NCBI RefSeq assembly: GCF_902686445.1
Contig: NC_062215.1
Span: forward strand, 26,620,750-26,684,749
Reading direction: 5' to 3'
Source of the DNA: Sciurus carolinensis
Lineage: Eukaryota; Chordata; Mammalia; Rodentia; Sciuridae
DNA length: 64,000 nucleotides
The notes below the pieces were generated by a model, which ran no database searches, was not told the origin of the DNA, and saw only the letters and a program-made list of their open reading frames with translations. This document shows positions 1 to 10,613 of the stretch, piece by piece (positions within the stretch are counted from its first letter, which is position 1; the number at the start of each line of letters is the position of its first letter). The translations under genes were made by a program, and so were the position numbers.

Positions 1-1009
1 GGGGCTCAGATGCTGAACACGTTCTACAGGCAGAGCTGACAGCACTTCCTGACAGATGGGGTGTTGGGTGAGTGACAGGTCAGGGATGCGGAGGGCACTG
101 CCTGAGCATCTGGAAAGAGGTCGTCGTGAGTTGGGAGAAGACTGGAGGAGAGGCAGGTTTGGAGAGGGTTTCTGGAGCTCACGTCCTGGAGACACCCACC
201 ACTCATCCAGGTGGGGATGCTGACTGGGCCTCCCAGCCTGGCCCTTGGCCATGGACTCAGGCCTGCGTGCGCTGATGCTGCTCAGCCTGAATCCAGCACA
301 GGGTCAAGGAGCCAGACCTCTGCCACCAGGGCAGGGAGGAGGCTTTGAGAACTCCTGGCCCCAAAGCCCAACAAGTGGAGCCGGGGCTACATGAGGGCAC
401 TGGTCCCAAGAGCCCTCAGCTTTGCTTTATGCAGTACCGGGATTTCCCATGAACCTCTGGGGCTCAGGGCTGGAAAGGCCCCAGAGAAGACTGGGCTTCC
501 CGCCAGGGGAGGCGCGCACCAGGGTGGGTCCTGGGAGCCACATCTACCTTCTCCTTAGCTCCCAGCCTCTGGGCCCTGCTGCTGCCGTCCTCAAGGGCGG
601 CATCTCTGTCCTGCGGAGGTGACAGCATGAGGTCACTGGACTCCTGAAACAGAAGAGATGGGGGAGGGGAGGAGGGGCCTGGGGGGAAGGAGAGGAGTGA
701 GAAGGGAAAGGCGGAGGGAGGACAGGGGATAGGAGATAAGAAGAGGGAGGACAAGGCAGCGGGGAGACACCCAGAGACGAGGGAGGGTAGGAGGAGGATG
801 GCGGCCTGGGACACTCCACAGCGTGGTGAAGGGGTGTCTGTCAGCAGGGCCCTGCTCTCTCTCACAGGCCACATCTAGTCCATCCACAAATGCTATGGAT
901 GCCGCCGTCACAATCTGCATGGAATTAGGCCACTTCTAACCGTGCTGACGGTCAGGCCTCTGCTTTTCCCCTGACTGGAGTCCCCACCTCACGCAAGTCT
1001 GCTCTCAGA
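1..1009. other. GC-rich intergenic sequence with purine tract
   Basis: No exon or known repeat recognised. Contains the polypurine stretch at about 648-800. Short open frames on both strands look like chance frames in GC-rich DNA. Confidence 0.6.
648..800 (+). repeat. Polypurine (G/A-rich) tract
   Basis: About 150 bp of nearly pure purine on the plus strand with several GGGG runs. It could form G-quadruplex or triplex DNA, which is inference from composition only. Confidence 0.7.
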
Positions 1010-1049
1010 GCAGACAAAGTGATCCTTCCAAAACCAAAACGAGATCAGG

Positions 1050-1520
1050 CCTTGCCTTCTCAATCCCTCATGTCGGCCCTGCTTGGTCTTTGCTCTGTTT
1101 CCCAGTCTGCACTGCGGTCTGCCCACATTGGCCTCTGTTGCTTCTCAGACATCTGTGTGCACCTGCCTCAGGGCCTTTGCACTCGCTGTGCCCTCTACCT
1201 GGCTGATTTCCCCCCCCGCCCCTGCCTCAAGAGCCTTATTACCTCACTTCTCCAGGCCTCAGCTCAGAAGTGCCCTCTTCAGAGAAGCCTTTCCTGACCA
1301 CCCTATCTGAAATAGACTCCCCTCTGCTGCTGCCATGCTGACCCCCTCCACCCAGCCTAATCCTCAGCATTTACCACCATTTTACACTTATCTAAGTCTT
1401 CCCCATTAGAATATAAGCTCCACAAGGACCAGGCCTTTGTAACTCAGATCAAAATGTCCCCAGTGTTAGGACAACCTCCAGACAGGTGGGTGCTCCATTA
1501 ACACTTGTGAAATGAATGAG
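1050..1520 (+). repeat. LINE-2 (L2) 3' fragment
   Basis: Diverged match to the L2 3' end as remembered: cctcagggcctttgcactcg, then cagagaagcctttcctgacc, then tagaatataagctccacaag and a tail of ctccattaacacttgtgaaatg. Ancient mammalian repeat. Confidence 0.8.
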
Positions 1521-1824
1521 CGGAATTCTCACTTGGAGTTGCCCACAACTGGCTCAGCCTGTTCTCCTCAGGTCCAACCAACTTGCCTCCCAGAAGTGAC
1601 CAGACCCAAGCGGAACCAAGCATGCTAAAGACGGAAGGAAGTCCACCAAACCTCAAGGAGCTAATCACCACCCCGCCAAATCCGCGACCCCACCACGCCC
1701 TCCCCCGCGCCCTCTGCAAGGGGCACACCTCCCAGCACTGCCCTCGCTTATCAGCTCTGGGTCTCCAAAGGTCTCTGCCCTTTGCCTTTGTCACCAAGAG
1801 TTTCCATCGGGATCCAGAGTGATC

Positions 1825-1925
1825 TTGCTAGAAGCAGATTGGTCTGCTCACTCCCAGGTTTAACCCCCTCCAGTGGCCCTTGGGAGGAAACCCAAAGTCC
1901 AGTGCACTCTGGCCTCTCAGCCTAG
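1825..1925 (+). repeat. LINE-2 fragment
   Basis: agtgatcttgctagaagcag, then cactcccaggtttaac and ccctccagtggccc, resemble the L2 segment lying 5' of the fragment at 1050-1520. The order is rearranged relative to the consensus. Confidence 0.55.
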
Positions 1926-2399
1926 ACTCCCCTCCTCCTGAGAGCGGCCCTTGGGACCAGCTGCTGACGCCTGCCCCGCCCGGGTGCCCACTGCCCAGCC
2001 CTGCTCCTTGCCCAGCCCTCTCCTGGCTTGGCTGCAGTGAGCTGTGCTGCTTTGAGTCCTCGGGTATTAGCCTGGCTGGACAAGGCCTGGCTGGCAGGCT
2101 CTCTGGCCTCCGCTTGGATGCAGATGGCAGCCGTGGTGGGCGAGGGGGGGCTGACGGAGGTCACAGAAGGTGCACAGGTCTTTCCCTGGGTGGAGCCCCT
2201 GCTGACGTGGCACAGACCCAGGCTGCCTGCAGGAGGAACTGGGTCTCTCCTGCCCAGGACCTGACACACAGGAGGCTCTGAGGACACCTCCACTGACTGT
2301 TGAATGGTCGACTCCAAATAGTAGTGCGCTTTAATTTTTTTAAAAAATTATTTTTTATTTTTATTCTTAGTAAGTACACAGCAATTTCATTTGGGTGCT
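1926..2399. other. Intergenic sequence, no feature recognised
   Basis: GC-rich to about 2300, then AT-rich next to the SINE at 2400. Overlapping open frames on both strands show no recognisable protein family. Confidence 0.5.
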
Positions 2400-2588
2400 C
2401 TTTAATTTTTTAATTTTCAGTTTTTGCAGCCCGGGGGATGGAACCCAGGGCATTCTACCACTGAGCCAGATAGCCGGTCTTTTCTATTTTTTATTTTGAG
2501 GCAGAGTCTCACTAAGTTGTCAGGGCTGGCCCCAAACTTGCCACCCTCCAGTCTCGGTTCAGGCTGGAATTACAGGTGTGTGCTGTCG
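2400..2588 (-). repeat. MEN-type dimeric SINE (B1+ID), diverged
   Basis: Reads in reverse: ID part (accactgagccag), A-rich linker, then the B1 part ending ggaattacaggtgtgtgct. Well diverged. Confidence 0.75.
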
Positions 2589-2650
2589 ATGCTTCTTTTC
2601 TTTCTCTTTTACATATCCATCTTTTCCGTATTTTTTTATATGTATATTTT

Positions 2651-2762
2651 TTAGTTGTTGATGGACCTTCATTTCATTTATGTATATGTGGTGCTGAGGA
2701 TCGAACCCAGTGCCCCACACATGCTAGGCAAGCGCTCCACCACTGAGCCACAGCCCCAGCCC
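2651..2762 (-). repeat. ID SINE with 3' extension
   Basis: Reverse ID body (ctaggcaagcgctccaccac, tgagccacagccccagcccc) preceded by ttgttgatggacc, the reverse of a non-tRNA 3' extension also seen at 13614-13731 and 33452-33566. Confidence 0.8.
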
Positions 2763-2999
2763 CTCTTTTCCGTATTTGATCATCAAAGTGATCATCTGTC
2801 ATTTTTTTTTTTTTAAAGAAAAACAAAAAGTTGACTTTGAAAATTCACTTTTGCTGAAATGTTCCATGAAAAAGTAACACTTCCTTGATCTTCAAAGCTG
2901 AGCCCACACACCCTGGGCTCCAGGGTCCCTGTCCTAGGAATACAAACAGCAGCCCTCCACCAGCCCACAGCACACAGGGCGCAAGCTGCACAGAGGCCT

Positions 3000-3426
3000 C
3001 CTCAGGAGAGCCAGGAGCTGGAACCGGCCCCAGGGTCCATCAACAGCAAAATGGGTGAATAAACGGTGAGAGAGTCTCCCAAGGGCAAGCTGCCCGCAGG
3101 AGGATGGGCGGCCCCTGGCTCCCCTGGGAGGAGCAGAACCTCACAGACGGAATACTGAGCAAAAGAAACCAGACACCCAAGGGCAGGTACTGGGCAGGCA
3201 CAGCTCAGAAGCAGCCAGAGGGGAGGGGCTGGGAGTCAGCAGAGGGCTTATCTTTCGGGGTGCTCGGCGGGAGGGGCCTGCGGGCTTCTGGTGCGGTGGG
3301 GGGCTGCGTTTCGATCTGGGGTTGGCAGCGGGTAGGCTCTGACCCAGCCGGACACTTCGGATGTGTGTACTGTTCAGTGTGTGTGCTCCACTCCAGGACC
3401 AAAAAAAAAAAAAAAAAAAAAGTTTT
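3000..3426 (+). repeat. Old L1 (L1M-type) 3' end with A-tail
   Basis: Recognisable motifs of an old L1 3' end: gggtccatcaacagcaaaat, ggaatactgagcaaaagaaa, gggcttctggtgcggtgg, then an A-run at 3401-3421. GC-enriched relative to the consensus. Confidence 0.6.
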
Positions 3427-3759
3427 AAAAAATTATAGGTACAGCTCTCTCCAAAGGGAGAGAGGGAGGGGTGCTGCCTCTCCAGGGGCCACCAGTGACA
3501 TTGGCCTCCCAAGCCTCTGAGACCCCCGAAGCCCCAGGCTAAGGGATCTGTTTCCGGACAGCCAGAGGATGCGGGGGTGGGGTGGGGAGTGGGGGGTCGG
3601 GGGACCCTCTGGGCTGAACCCCACCATCACAGAAAGGCCCTCAGTTGGGGTTCTAGAAGCAGGGCCAGGTGTGGCTGTGGGTTGTCCCTCCCTGGCTGGG
3701 TCACTCCGGCCTCCCTGCCATCGGCCATAGCAGGCCAGGGGGATTGGAGAGAGAGGGCA

Positions 3760-4215
3760 GCCTGGGTCCCTGGGTCCCTTCTCCTTCCACCTCCTGGTGG
3801 CGGCGGGGAGTCGCGGGGGCGGGCGTGTGCCGGGGCGGCCGAGGTGGGATCGCAGCGTCTCCGCCCCACACTCCCCAGCAGAGGCAGGAAAGCAGGGGCC
3901 TGGGCTGACCTTGCGCGCCACCCCGAAAGGTCACCGCGCTCGGCTCTCTCGGGGTTCAGGTTCCCGCAGGCCGGCAGGGGAGGGCAGTAATCAATCCGTG
4001 CCCGCGGGCCGGCGAGGGGCGCGGATCCAGCGTGTGGCCCTCAGCAGCCGCCAGGCGCGGTTATTTATAACCGCAGGTCGCGTTACCTCCTGACCTTCAG
4101 CGGGCCGGTGATCCGCAGCGATTAGCATCTCTCCCCGCCGCCCACTGCGAACAAACACCCCTCTGTGTGCCCTCTCCGGCCGGGCCTCCCGGGAGGGCCC
4201 TGCAGGAAGCAGGAT
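3760..4215. promoter_or_regulatory. CpG-island-like block, candidate orphan promoter
   Basis: Many CpG dinucleotides and GC-box-like strings, in contrast to CpG-poor flanks. It contains an inverted repeat gcggttat-tt-ataaccgc (4057-4074) whose centre fits the MEF2 consensus YTAWWWWTAR, and homeodomain-like sites (taatcaat near 3988, gattagc near 4120). To its right on the plus strand lies an ATG (4214) and a strong donor cacgt|gtgagt (near 4268). No known gene was recognised. Promoter activity is inference. Confidence 0.5.
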
Positions 4216-6560
4216 GTTGACCCGAGTCTGTGCCCAGAGGCTCCTGGGGCGGGTGGACCCAGCCACGTGTGAGTGGGGGGAGGTGGGGTGTGGTTGGGGG
4301 GAAGGTGCAAGAAGTACTCTGTTTCCTTGCTTCCCAGGTTGCGAATGTTCTGGTCTATTCTGGGTGGCAGTTATATTTACATTCTAGGGCTCCCTAGCCT
4401 GGGTCTGCCCAGGAGGGTGCCTTCTCCCAGGCTCGGGGGAAAGAGGCTGCAGCGGTGGCCAGAGCCCTCGCACAGGGGTGGTGCCTGGAACCACAGCACT
4501 CTGCTTTCTCCCAAGCAGCAGGCCCCTCATCCCTAGATGCAGCTGAAGCCCCGAGGGAGAAGTGACTGGAACGGGGTCACATGGCCATCTACATCAGACC
4601 CCAGCTCCTGGTTGGGGGCCTTTCCCACTAGAGACTATAACTCTCAGTTATGGTCTGGAGGAGGCTTGCACAGGAGGCTAGGGGTGGGGAGGCTGGTCTG
4701 TTCATTCATTCAACACACTGTTGGACGCCATCCCTGGCTCCAGGGAAAACCCCTCACCAACCTCATGGAGTCGATAGTCTAAGGAGGGAGTCCACCCTGG
4801 AGCCACATGCCAGGCAGGTGCTGAGGGTCTTGATGTGTGAGATCCAGGGAGGGAGATTGAGGCAGGCAGGGCCAGACTCAGGGCCACTGGGAGAGTAGGC
4901 TCTGGGCTGCTGAGTATTCACTGAAGAAGCCTATTGTCACCATCCCAAGCCCAGAAGGCCTTGGCTCTGCTGTGGGGGCCTCCCCTGTCTGCCTCAGATG
5001 ACCTTGCACCCAGGACAGAGGTGAGCCCTCACCCAGCCTCAACCTGAGGAAGTCCCCTGCAGGAAGCCTTGGGGCGGGGCCATCTGAGGGGCTCCCTGCA
5101 GGGCAGTGGGGCAGGGGGCGATGAGGAGGAAGGAGTCTCAATGCTGTCACTCTCTCTCTTGCACTTTGAAGCACTTGGAAAAACTGATTGCTCTCTCAGG
5201 CCTTGGTGTCCACCAACGAGCAACGAAGAGCTTGACTGAGGAGCCCTTTCAGCCAGGGCTGCCTGCACTTTTGGTCCAGAGACCTTCTAATCAGAGACCC
5301 TCCTCCCCGAGTCTGGCTCAGCCTCAGTGTGTCCCCTTAACCCAATGAGGTCCAAGGGGACAGGCCAGGGTGGCCACAGGAGTGGTGTGGCCATGGCTGT
5401 GATAGCCAGCGTGGCCAAGAACCCAGAGCACGGAGCAGGGCACATACGTGCGCCTGTGTGTTGAAGGGTGTCTTGGTGGCGAGGTGGCTGCTCACGGGAG
5501 GGGGCGGGAGTCTGGGCGTGTGGACTCTTTATGCAGGGGTGCAGAGACTGTGGGCAGCGGGTGGAGTGGGGGTGTGTAGGTCCCGGTGTGTATGTGGAGG
5601 GGTGTGGTGGAAGTTGCAGGAGCGTCCTGGTGGGGCAGGTGGGGGTCCATAGGCAGGAGGCCTGGAAAGGCCTCTCCCTCACTCTGCAAACCCTCTGCCC
5701 ACATGGTCAGCTTGTGGCCTGCGGGCCCTGACCAGTCAATGAACTCAGGGTCTGGAAGCGTCAGCGGCTTTTCCAACCTTTTTGCCAAATGGGATGTCAG
5801 CACGGGGGTGGGAGGGGGCAGGGGGATGCCAGCTGGGGAAGGTGGCAATGACCTCATGACAACTGACTGCAGCCAGGGGGGAGGGGCAGCCACAGCCTGG
5901 CTGGCCAAGAGACCTGCCCCATTGGCCGCTGGCCAGGGCAGAGGCCGGGGCTCCACTCCAGGTGCGGGAGACAGACTGGTCACAGGTGCGGGCTTTCTCA
6001 GGGCTACTGGTTCCCTTTGTGGGGACTTCCTGGGGGGTAGGCAGAGCACCTTCCTCTGACCCAGCGTCTTGCAAGGGCTTTCACCTGTGATCTCAGATAA
6101 ACTCACAGCGAGCCTTACCTCCTTCCCCTATTTTACAGTACAACTGGACCTGCAACAGGGGGTGGCATGTCCTTACTGCCCCATGGTGACATGGCGAGGA
6201 AAGGTCGTTCCTACTAGCTGTTCCTCTGTTAGTGCCTTGATGTTCAGGCAAGGGCCTTCTGTGAATCCTCAGGCCCGATGCTCTCCATTCACCCCAGAGG
6301 GACATCCACACACTACGATCTGGGAGGCAGTCAGGCAGTAACCACGAGGGCAGCCACCACGAGCAACCAGGCTGGACGGGCTGGAGGCGACTCCTAGTCA
6401 TGCAGAAGGCCTCTTCCAGCCCCGGCCTCCTTGACTCCCCGGATCAGGTTGGTGTTGCTCCTCTGTGGGGTTGGAGGGGCCCCCAGATGGCAGCCCCAGG
6501 GTGGGTGTGACCCTGTCTTTGTACCCAGATGCTGAGATCAGCTGTGGGGCTGCTCTTTCT
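4216..6560. other. GC-rich intergenic sequence
   Basis: No known gene recognised. Contains G-rich plus-strand stretches (5450-5660) and several open frames, including one of 204 codons on the minus strand (5492-6106) with low-complexity Pro/Ser composition. These look like chance frames. Confidence 0.5.
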
Positions 6561-6564
6561 TCAG

Positions 6565-6790
6565 CTGTTTATTAGTTTCCCATAATAATAATAGCTACCC
6601 CTACCCTACGCTTTATAGTTCACGAAGTACTTTCACAGACATCCTCTCATTTAATCCTCACACTGGCCTGTGATGAGGAGCTAATATACCCATTTTATAG
6701 AACAAGAAACTGAAGCTTAAGGAGGGAGGTTCTAGGGCTAGTCTCAGATCACAAGGCAGAAAGTGGCAGGCGTCTGCTCTGGCCTCCCTC
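6565..6790 (-). repeat. MIR SINE
   Basis: Near full-length ancient tRNA-derived MIR in reverse: ctctcatttaatcctcacac, then cccattttatagaacaagaaactgaagc and cacaaggcagaaagtggca, all core MIR motifs. Confidence 0.8.
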
Positions 6791-7242
6791 ACCTGGCGCC
6801 TCCCATAGCAGTAGTCCTCGGGGATCGTGGTGGCCCTGTGACTTCTCCAGGGCAGACTCAGGGTGGCAGCAGGTGGCCAGCACTGCAGCAGGGACAATCT
6901 GCTCTCTTCAGAGAGAAGGCTGTAAAGAAGGCTCCTCACCACCTTCCACAAAGACTGGGGGGAGTGGGGAGGAGGAGCTAGGAAGAGGCAAAGGTGCCTG
7001 AGGTGGCTGGAGAGCCATGCTGGGGAGGGTCTCCCAGTTGGGTTGGCTGCCCTGGCAACAGGCCCAGGCTAAGCAGTGGAAGGGACCAGAAGTTCCTAGA
7101 ACAGGAGTCCAGCGATGGGGTGCCCAGTGCCAGCTGTTGTCATGTTCCCATCTGCCTGTGACAAAATGAGAATAAGGACAATATAGTGAGCTTTCAGAAA
7201 GCTGGGTCTATGCTACTTTTCATCTGGGCTGTGCATTTTCAA

Positions 7243-7264
7243 CAGTGTGTGTGTGTGTGTGTGT
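7243..7264 (+). repeat. (TG)n microsatellite
   Basis: About ten TG units after aacag. Confidence 0.9.
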
Positions 7265-7295
7265 ATTTAAAAGCACCCTTCCTTTGACATTTCCT

Positions 7296-7325
7296 TTTAG
7301 TGTCCTTAACTAAAAGGACACTAAA
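7296..7325. repeat. Perfect 12-bp inverted repeat, 6-nt loop
   Basis: tttagtgtcctt (7296-7307), loop aactaa, aaggacactaaa (7314-7325). It would form a 12-bp stem in RNA or DNA. Not attached to any recognised gene. Confidence 0.9.
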
Positions 7326-7329
7326 TAAA

Positions 7330-8820
7330 AATAAAAAACTGGTAACCGTGTCAGATCCCAAGTTGTTTTTTTGGAAATGTTAGTGATCTAAGAAACCCAG
7401 AAGATGGGGAACTACAGTGCTTTCAAGTAAAACCCAGTATGCAGGGAGCGGGCTCTAAATTGAGGGAGAAGGGGTTGGGGTTCATGCCCAGACAGTCCCT
7501 GTGGCCCCGGACTAGGCCTCCCCAGGAAAGCTGAGCAGAAGGAACACTCGAGTAACTGTACAGGGAATTCTGAGAAAGGTTTCAGGGCCAATTCTCTATG
7601 CCACACACCCTCAGCTCCTCTTTGCCCTGAAGCCAGGAGGAAATGTTCCCTTACACCCCACCTCTGCTACCCCCAGGCCCCACAAGGAGAGTTCCCGAAC
7701 AGTCCAGGCCCTGGAATCAGACGACAGGGCTTGGGCTGGCTGCCCCTCTGAGAGGGCATGTCAGTAATGTTGCAGCCAAATATAGAGGGACACCAGACAC
7801 TGTCAGGGGCCCCAGGCTTGGGGGGGGGGGCCTAGACTCCCCGGTGCCTGCCCATCTCTTCCCTTCCTGAGCCCTACACCCCCTAACCCAGGAAGGCAGC
7901 CAGGAGGCTGGCAGTCCTCGCCTAGTCCAGCCCACGTTGGGACATGTCCCAACAAGCCCCAGCCCAGTGGGAAGCTGGCTTGAGGGCCCAGGGCCTGGGT
8001 TGGGCATGAGCGTGGGGACACCTCTATCTGGAAACTCCAAGCACTTTTATAAGCATAAATTCCCATGGGGCACTCTGACACCAGGAGACCAAGAGGACCA
8101 CTCCTGCCCTCTGTTCTTCAGCTTCCGAAAGAGACCAAGGCCATAAAGCTGGGGGCGTGGGCGGGCAGGAAGCCAGGCTAAACCCCAATAACCTGCTGGT
8201 CGAATTGAATTGCAGATAATTAGTCCTGATCACCTCCACCCTCCTCTCTGGGGGAATTAAAAGTCAAAGGGCAGGACTGCTGACGCAAATGTCAGGGGAG
8301 ACATGCAGCTTGAACAGCTGGGATCCTGCTCCCGGCTCCAATGCCCGAGGTCGAGAGCCCCAGTGCCTTGGACATGGTGTCCCCCAGGCGCCTGGAGCTG
8401 GCAGTTCCCAAGACACCTGCAGGCAAGGGGGCTTGGCTTGCTGTCCCTCTTCCTGGCCCTGAGGTCCACAGAACTCGGTGGTTAGTGACAGACTCCTATG
8501 AAAAGCGTTGCCAGGATGGGGAGACTGTGCTCTCGGTTATGTGAGCCTCTCTCCCACCCTCCTCTAAACCTCGCTGTCCCTGTGACAGAGGAGCCTGGCT
8601 CCCTAAAACCAGTGGTGTCCCTTCTAGGCAGGCCCCAGGGCAGGCACACCCTGGGCTCTATCAGGCCTGTGCACCAGTGGGGACCCCTAGTGGTCATGGC
8701 GGGACTTGAACTTGGGCTTGACAGGGCTGCTGCAAACCATCCCCCACCCCCACAGCCTCAGCGGGGGGGCCGGGAATTGGGGGTATTTTTAAGTCTTGAT
8801 TTTTCCAAATTGAACTGTGG
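7330..8820. other. Intergenic sequence; possible conserved non-coding block 8030-8250
   Basis: No gene recognised. The segment 8030-8250 contains clustered AT-rich factor-like motifs (ttttataagcataaattc, gaattgaattgcagataatt) inside GC-rich DNA, which resembles an enhancer. This is only an impression from composition. Confidence 0.35.
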
Positions 8821-9114
8821 CTAGAGCTCGGCCTAAGTGTCCCACTGTTAGCAAATCAGGGTCAATGTGTCTAAGAATGAACTCGTCATCTCCTGGCCTT
8901 AAACTGGCTCCTCCTCTGGACTTCCCTGTTTCTATTAATAGCATCATCACTCGCCCAATGCCCCAGGCTCCAAACCTTCCTGTCATCCTCTGCCCCTCCC
9001 GTAGGCTGTCCTGCTCTGCCCCTCCTTCCATCCCTCTCCTGGGTACTCACTGCCATTGCCTAGTGAGCCAGCCTCTTGCCTGAGGTAGTTGGGTTCTCAA
9101 CAATGCTGCTGCCT

Positions 9115-9275
9115 AGTCAGGCCTGGGCGTGTTACCTGCCCTCCACTAACTGGCTGTGTGACTTTGGGTAAGTTACTTAACTAACCTGAGTCTCAGTTTC
9201 ATCAGCTGGAATGTGAGGATAATGATCTCATAAAGCAATGCCTGAGTTAAATGCTAACATGTACATAAAGACCCC
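9115..9275 (+). repeat. MIR SINE
   Basis: Clear MIR core: actaactggctgtgtgactt, tgggtaagttacttaactaa, cctgagtctcagtttcatca. Diverged ends. Confidence 0.85.
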
Positions 9276-9996
9276 ATCACATAGGAAGTTCTCAACACCT
9301 GCGATGATCAGAGATCATCCAGTCCAACTCCTCTCTTTTATAAATAAGGAAACTAAGGCCCAGAATGTGAGTGCTGGGTTCCAAATGTCCTTACAGCATG
9401 CTGCAGAATCAGGGGTTTGCAAGTTCCTTACCCACCATCATCACATTCTAGAAACCAGAATAAAAGGTTACTTCTGGGCTCCTGAGGTGCACACCCCTGT
9501 CTTCAGGGCCAGGTATGTGTGGGCAGGTGCTGCGATCATTCAGTCACATGAAGTATTTTCTGGTAGGACCACAGGTCATACCCAGAGGGCGGAGTCAGGG
9601 CAGCCCCTGTGCATGAGGCTCAGCATGGTGGCACAGTGGCCTACCTCAGGCACGTGTCAGATGTCCATAAAGGGCAGATGCCTCCTTCCTCATCAGCCTG
9701 CCCTTGAACCCCTCTTCCCACACTCTCAGCCCCAGTCCCCGCGTGACTCCACTTCTCTCCAGGCCTGTCTTCCTGTGAGCTTGTGTTCTTGCCGTTCACA
9801 CCATGGGTAAGCACCTGGAGTCCACCTTGGAATTAAAGGCGGGAGCTGCTTCTGGGAAGACAAGCCGTAACTCTCATCCAAACTTCCAAGGGGACTTCTT
9901 CCCCCAAAAGGGTGGTAGCAAGAAAAGCAGGTGCACAGGTGGTCCAGGTCCCTGCATGGGCCCCTCCTAGAGTCCTTGGGCACCTGTCCTCTAAGA
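9276..9996. other. Intergenic sequence, no gene recognised
   Basis: Short MIR-like scrap at about 9340-9370 (ataaggaaactaaggcccag). A 190-codon plus-strand frame runs through the MIR and this segment and resembles no family. Confidence 0.5.
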
Positions 9997-10209
9997 CAAT
10001 GGTTCTCAAATAGGGACACTTTTGCCCCTAGGGGACATTAAGCAACCTCTAGAGATAATTTCTTTGTCACACTGGGGGTGGCAGGGTATGCTACTGGCAT
10101 TCAGTGGGTTGAGGTCAGGGATGCGGTGAACACCCTCTAACACACAGATCACATAGTGACGACTCATCCAGCCCCAAATGTCAATAGAGCCGAGACTGAG
10201 AAGCCCTGG
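9997..10209 (+). mobile_element. MER20 (hAT-Charlie non-autonomous DNA transposon)
   Basis: Near full-length: starts caatggttctca, contains tttgcccctaggggacatt, ctactggcattcagtggg, cccaaatgtcaatagagccg, ends tgagaagccctg. The ends are inverted repeats. Flanking 8-mers ctctaaga and gtttaaga match at 6 of 8, a decayed hAT target duplication. MER20 copies are known to have been co-opted as regulatory elements in eutherian endometrium; nothing here shows that for this copy. Confidence 0.88.
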
Positions 10210-10397
10210 TTTAAGAGTCCTGTCACATGGGAAGACTGGCCTCACAGCGGCCCTGGGCATGAAGGGAAGCAGTGAAGCACTTGAAGGAGCTGGGACTGGC
10301 TCAGTACATGCCCGGGGTTGCAAGACCTTCCCTTTCTGACCTCTGTGGCCCAGCAGGCAGAGGTAGAGTGGGCACATATTCTGACCTTTACGCAAGA

Positions 10398-10613
10398 AAT
10401 TATTTTTTAAATTTTTTATTTATTTATTTTTTAACCAGGGATTGAACCCCGTGAACCCAGGGTGCTTCACCACTGAGCCACATCCCCAGCCCTTTTTATT
10501 TTTTATTTTGAGACAGGGTCTCACTAAGTTGCTGAGGCTGTCTTTGAACTTGGATCCTCCTGGTCCAGTCTCCTGAGCTGCTGGGATTACAGGTGTGTGC
10601 CACCACGCCTGGC
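10398..10613 (-). repeat. MEN-type dimeric SINE
   Basis: Reverse ID (ccactgagccacatccccag), linker, then B1 part through gctgggattacaggtgtgtg. Complete dimer. Confidence 0.88.

Noticed and set aside
464..920. Pro/Ser/Leu-rich minus-strand frames
   Set aside because: They are translations of the polypurine tract, which gives Pro/Ser/Leu codons on the other strand.
4214..4273. Protein-coding first exon beginning MLTRVCAQRLLGR
   Set aside because: The frame has a good donor and looks like a targeting peptide, but there is no downstream exon or family match, so it is kept only as part of the CpG-block finding.
5492..6106. 204-codon minus-strand open frame
   Set aside because: Pro-rich, no family resemblance, opposite-strand frames of similar length; chance frame in GC-rich DNA.
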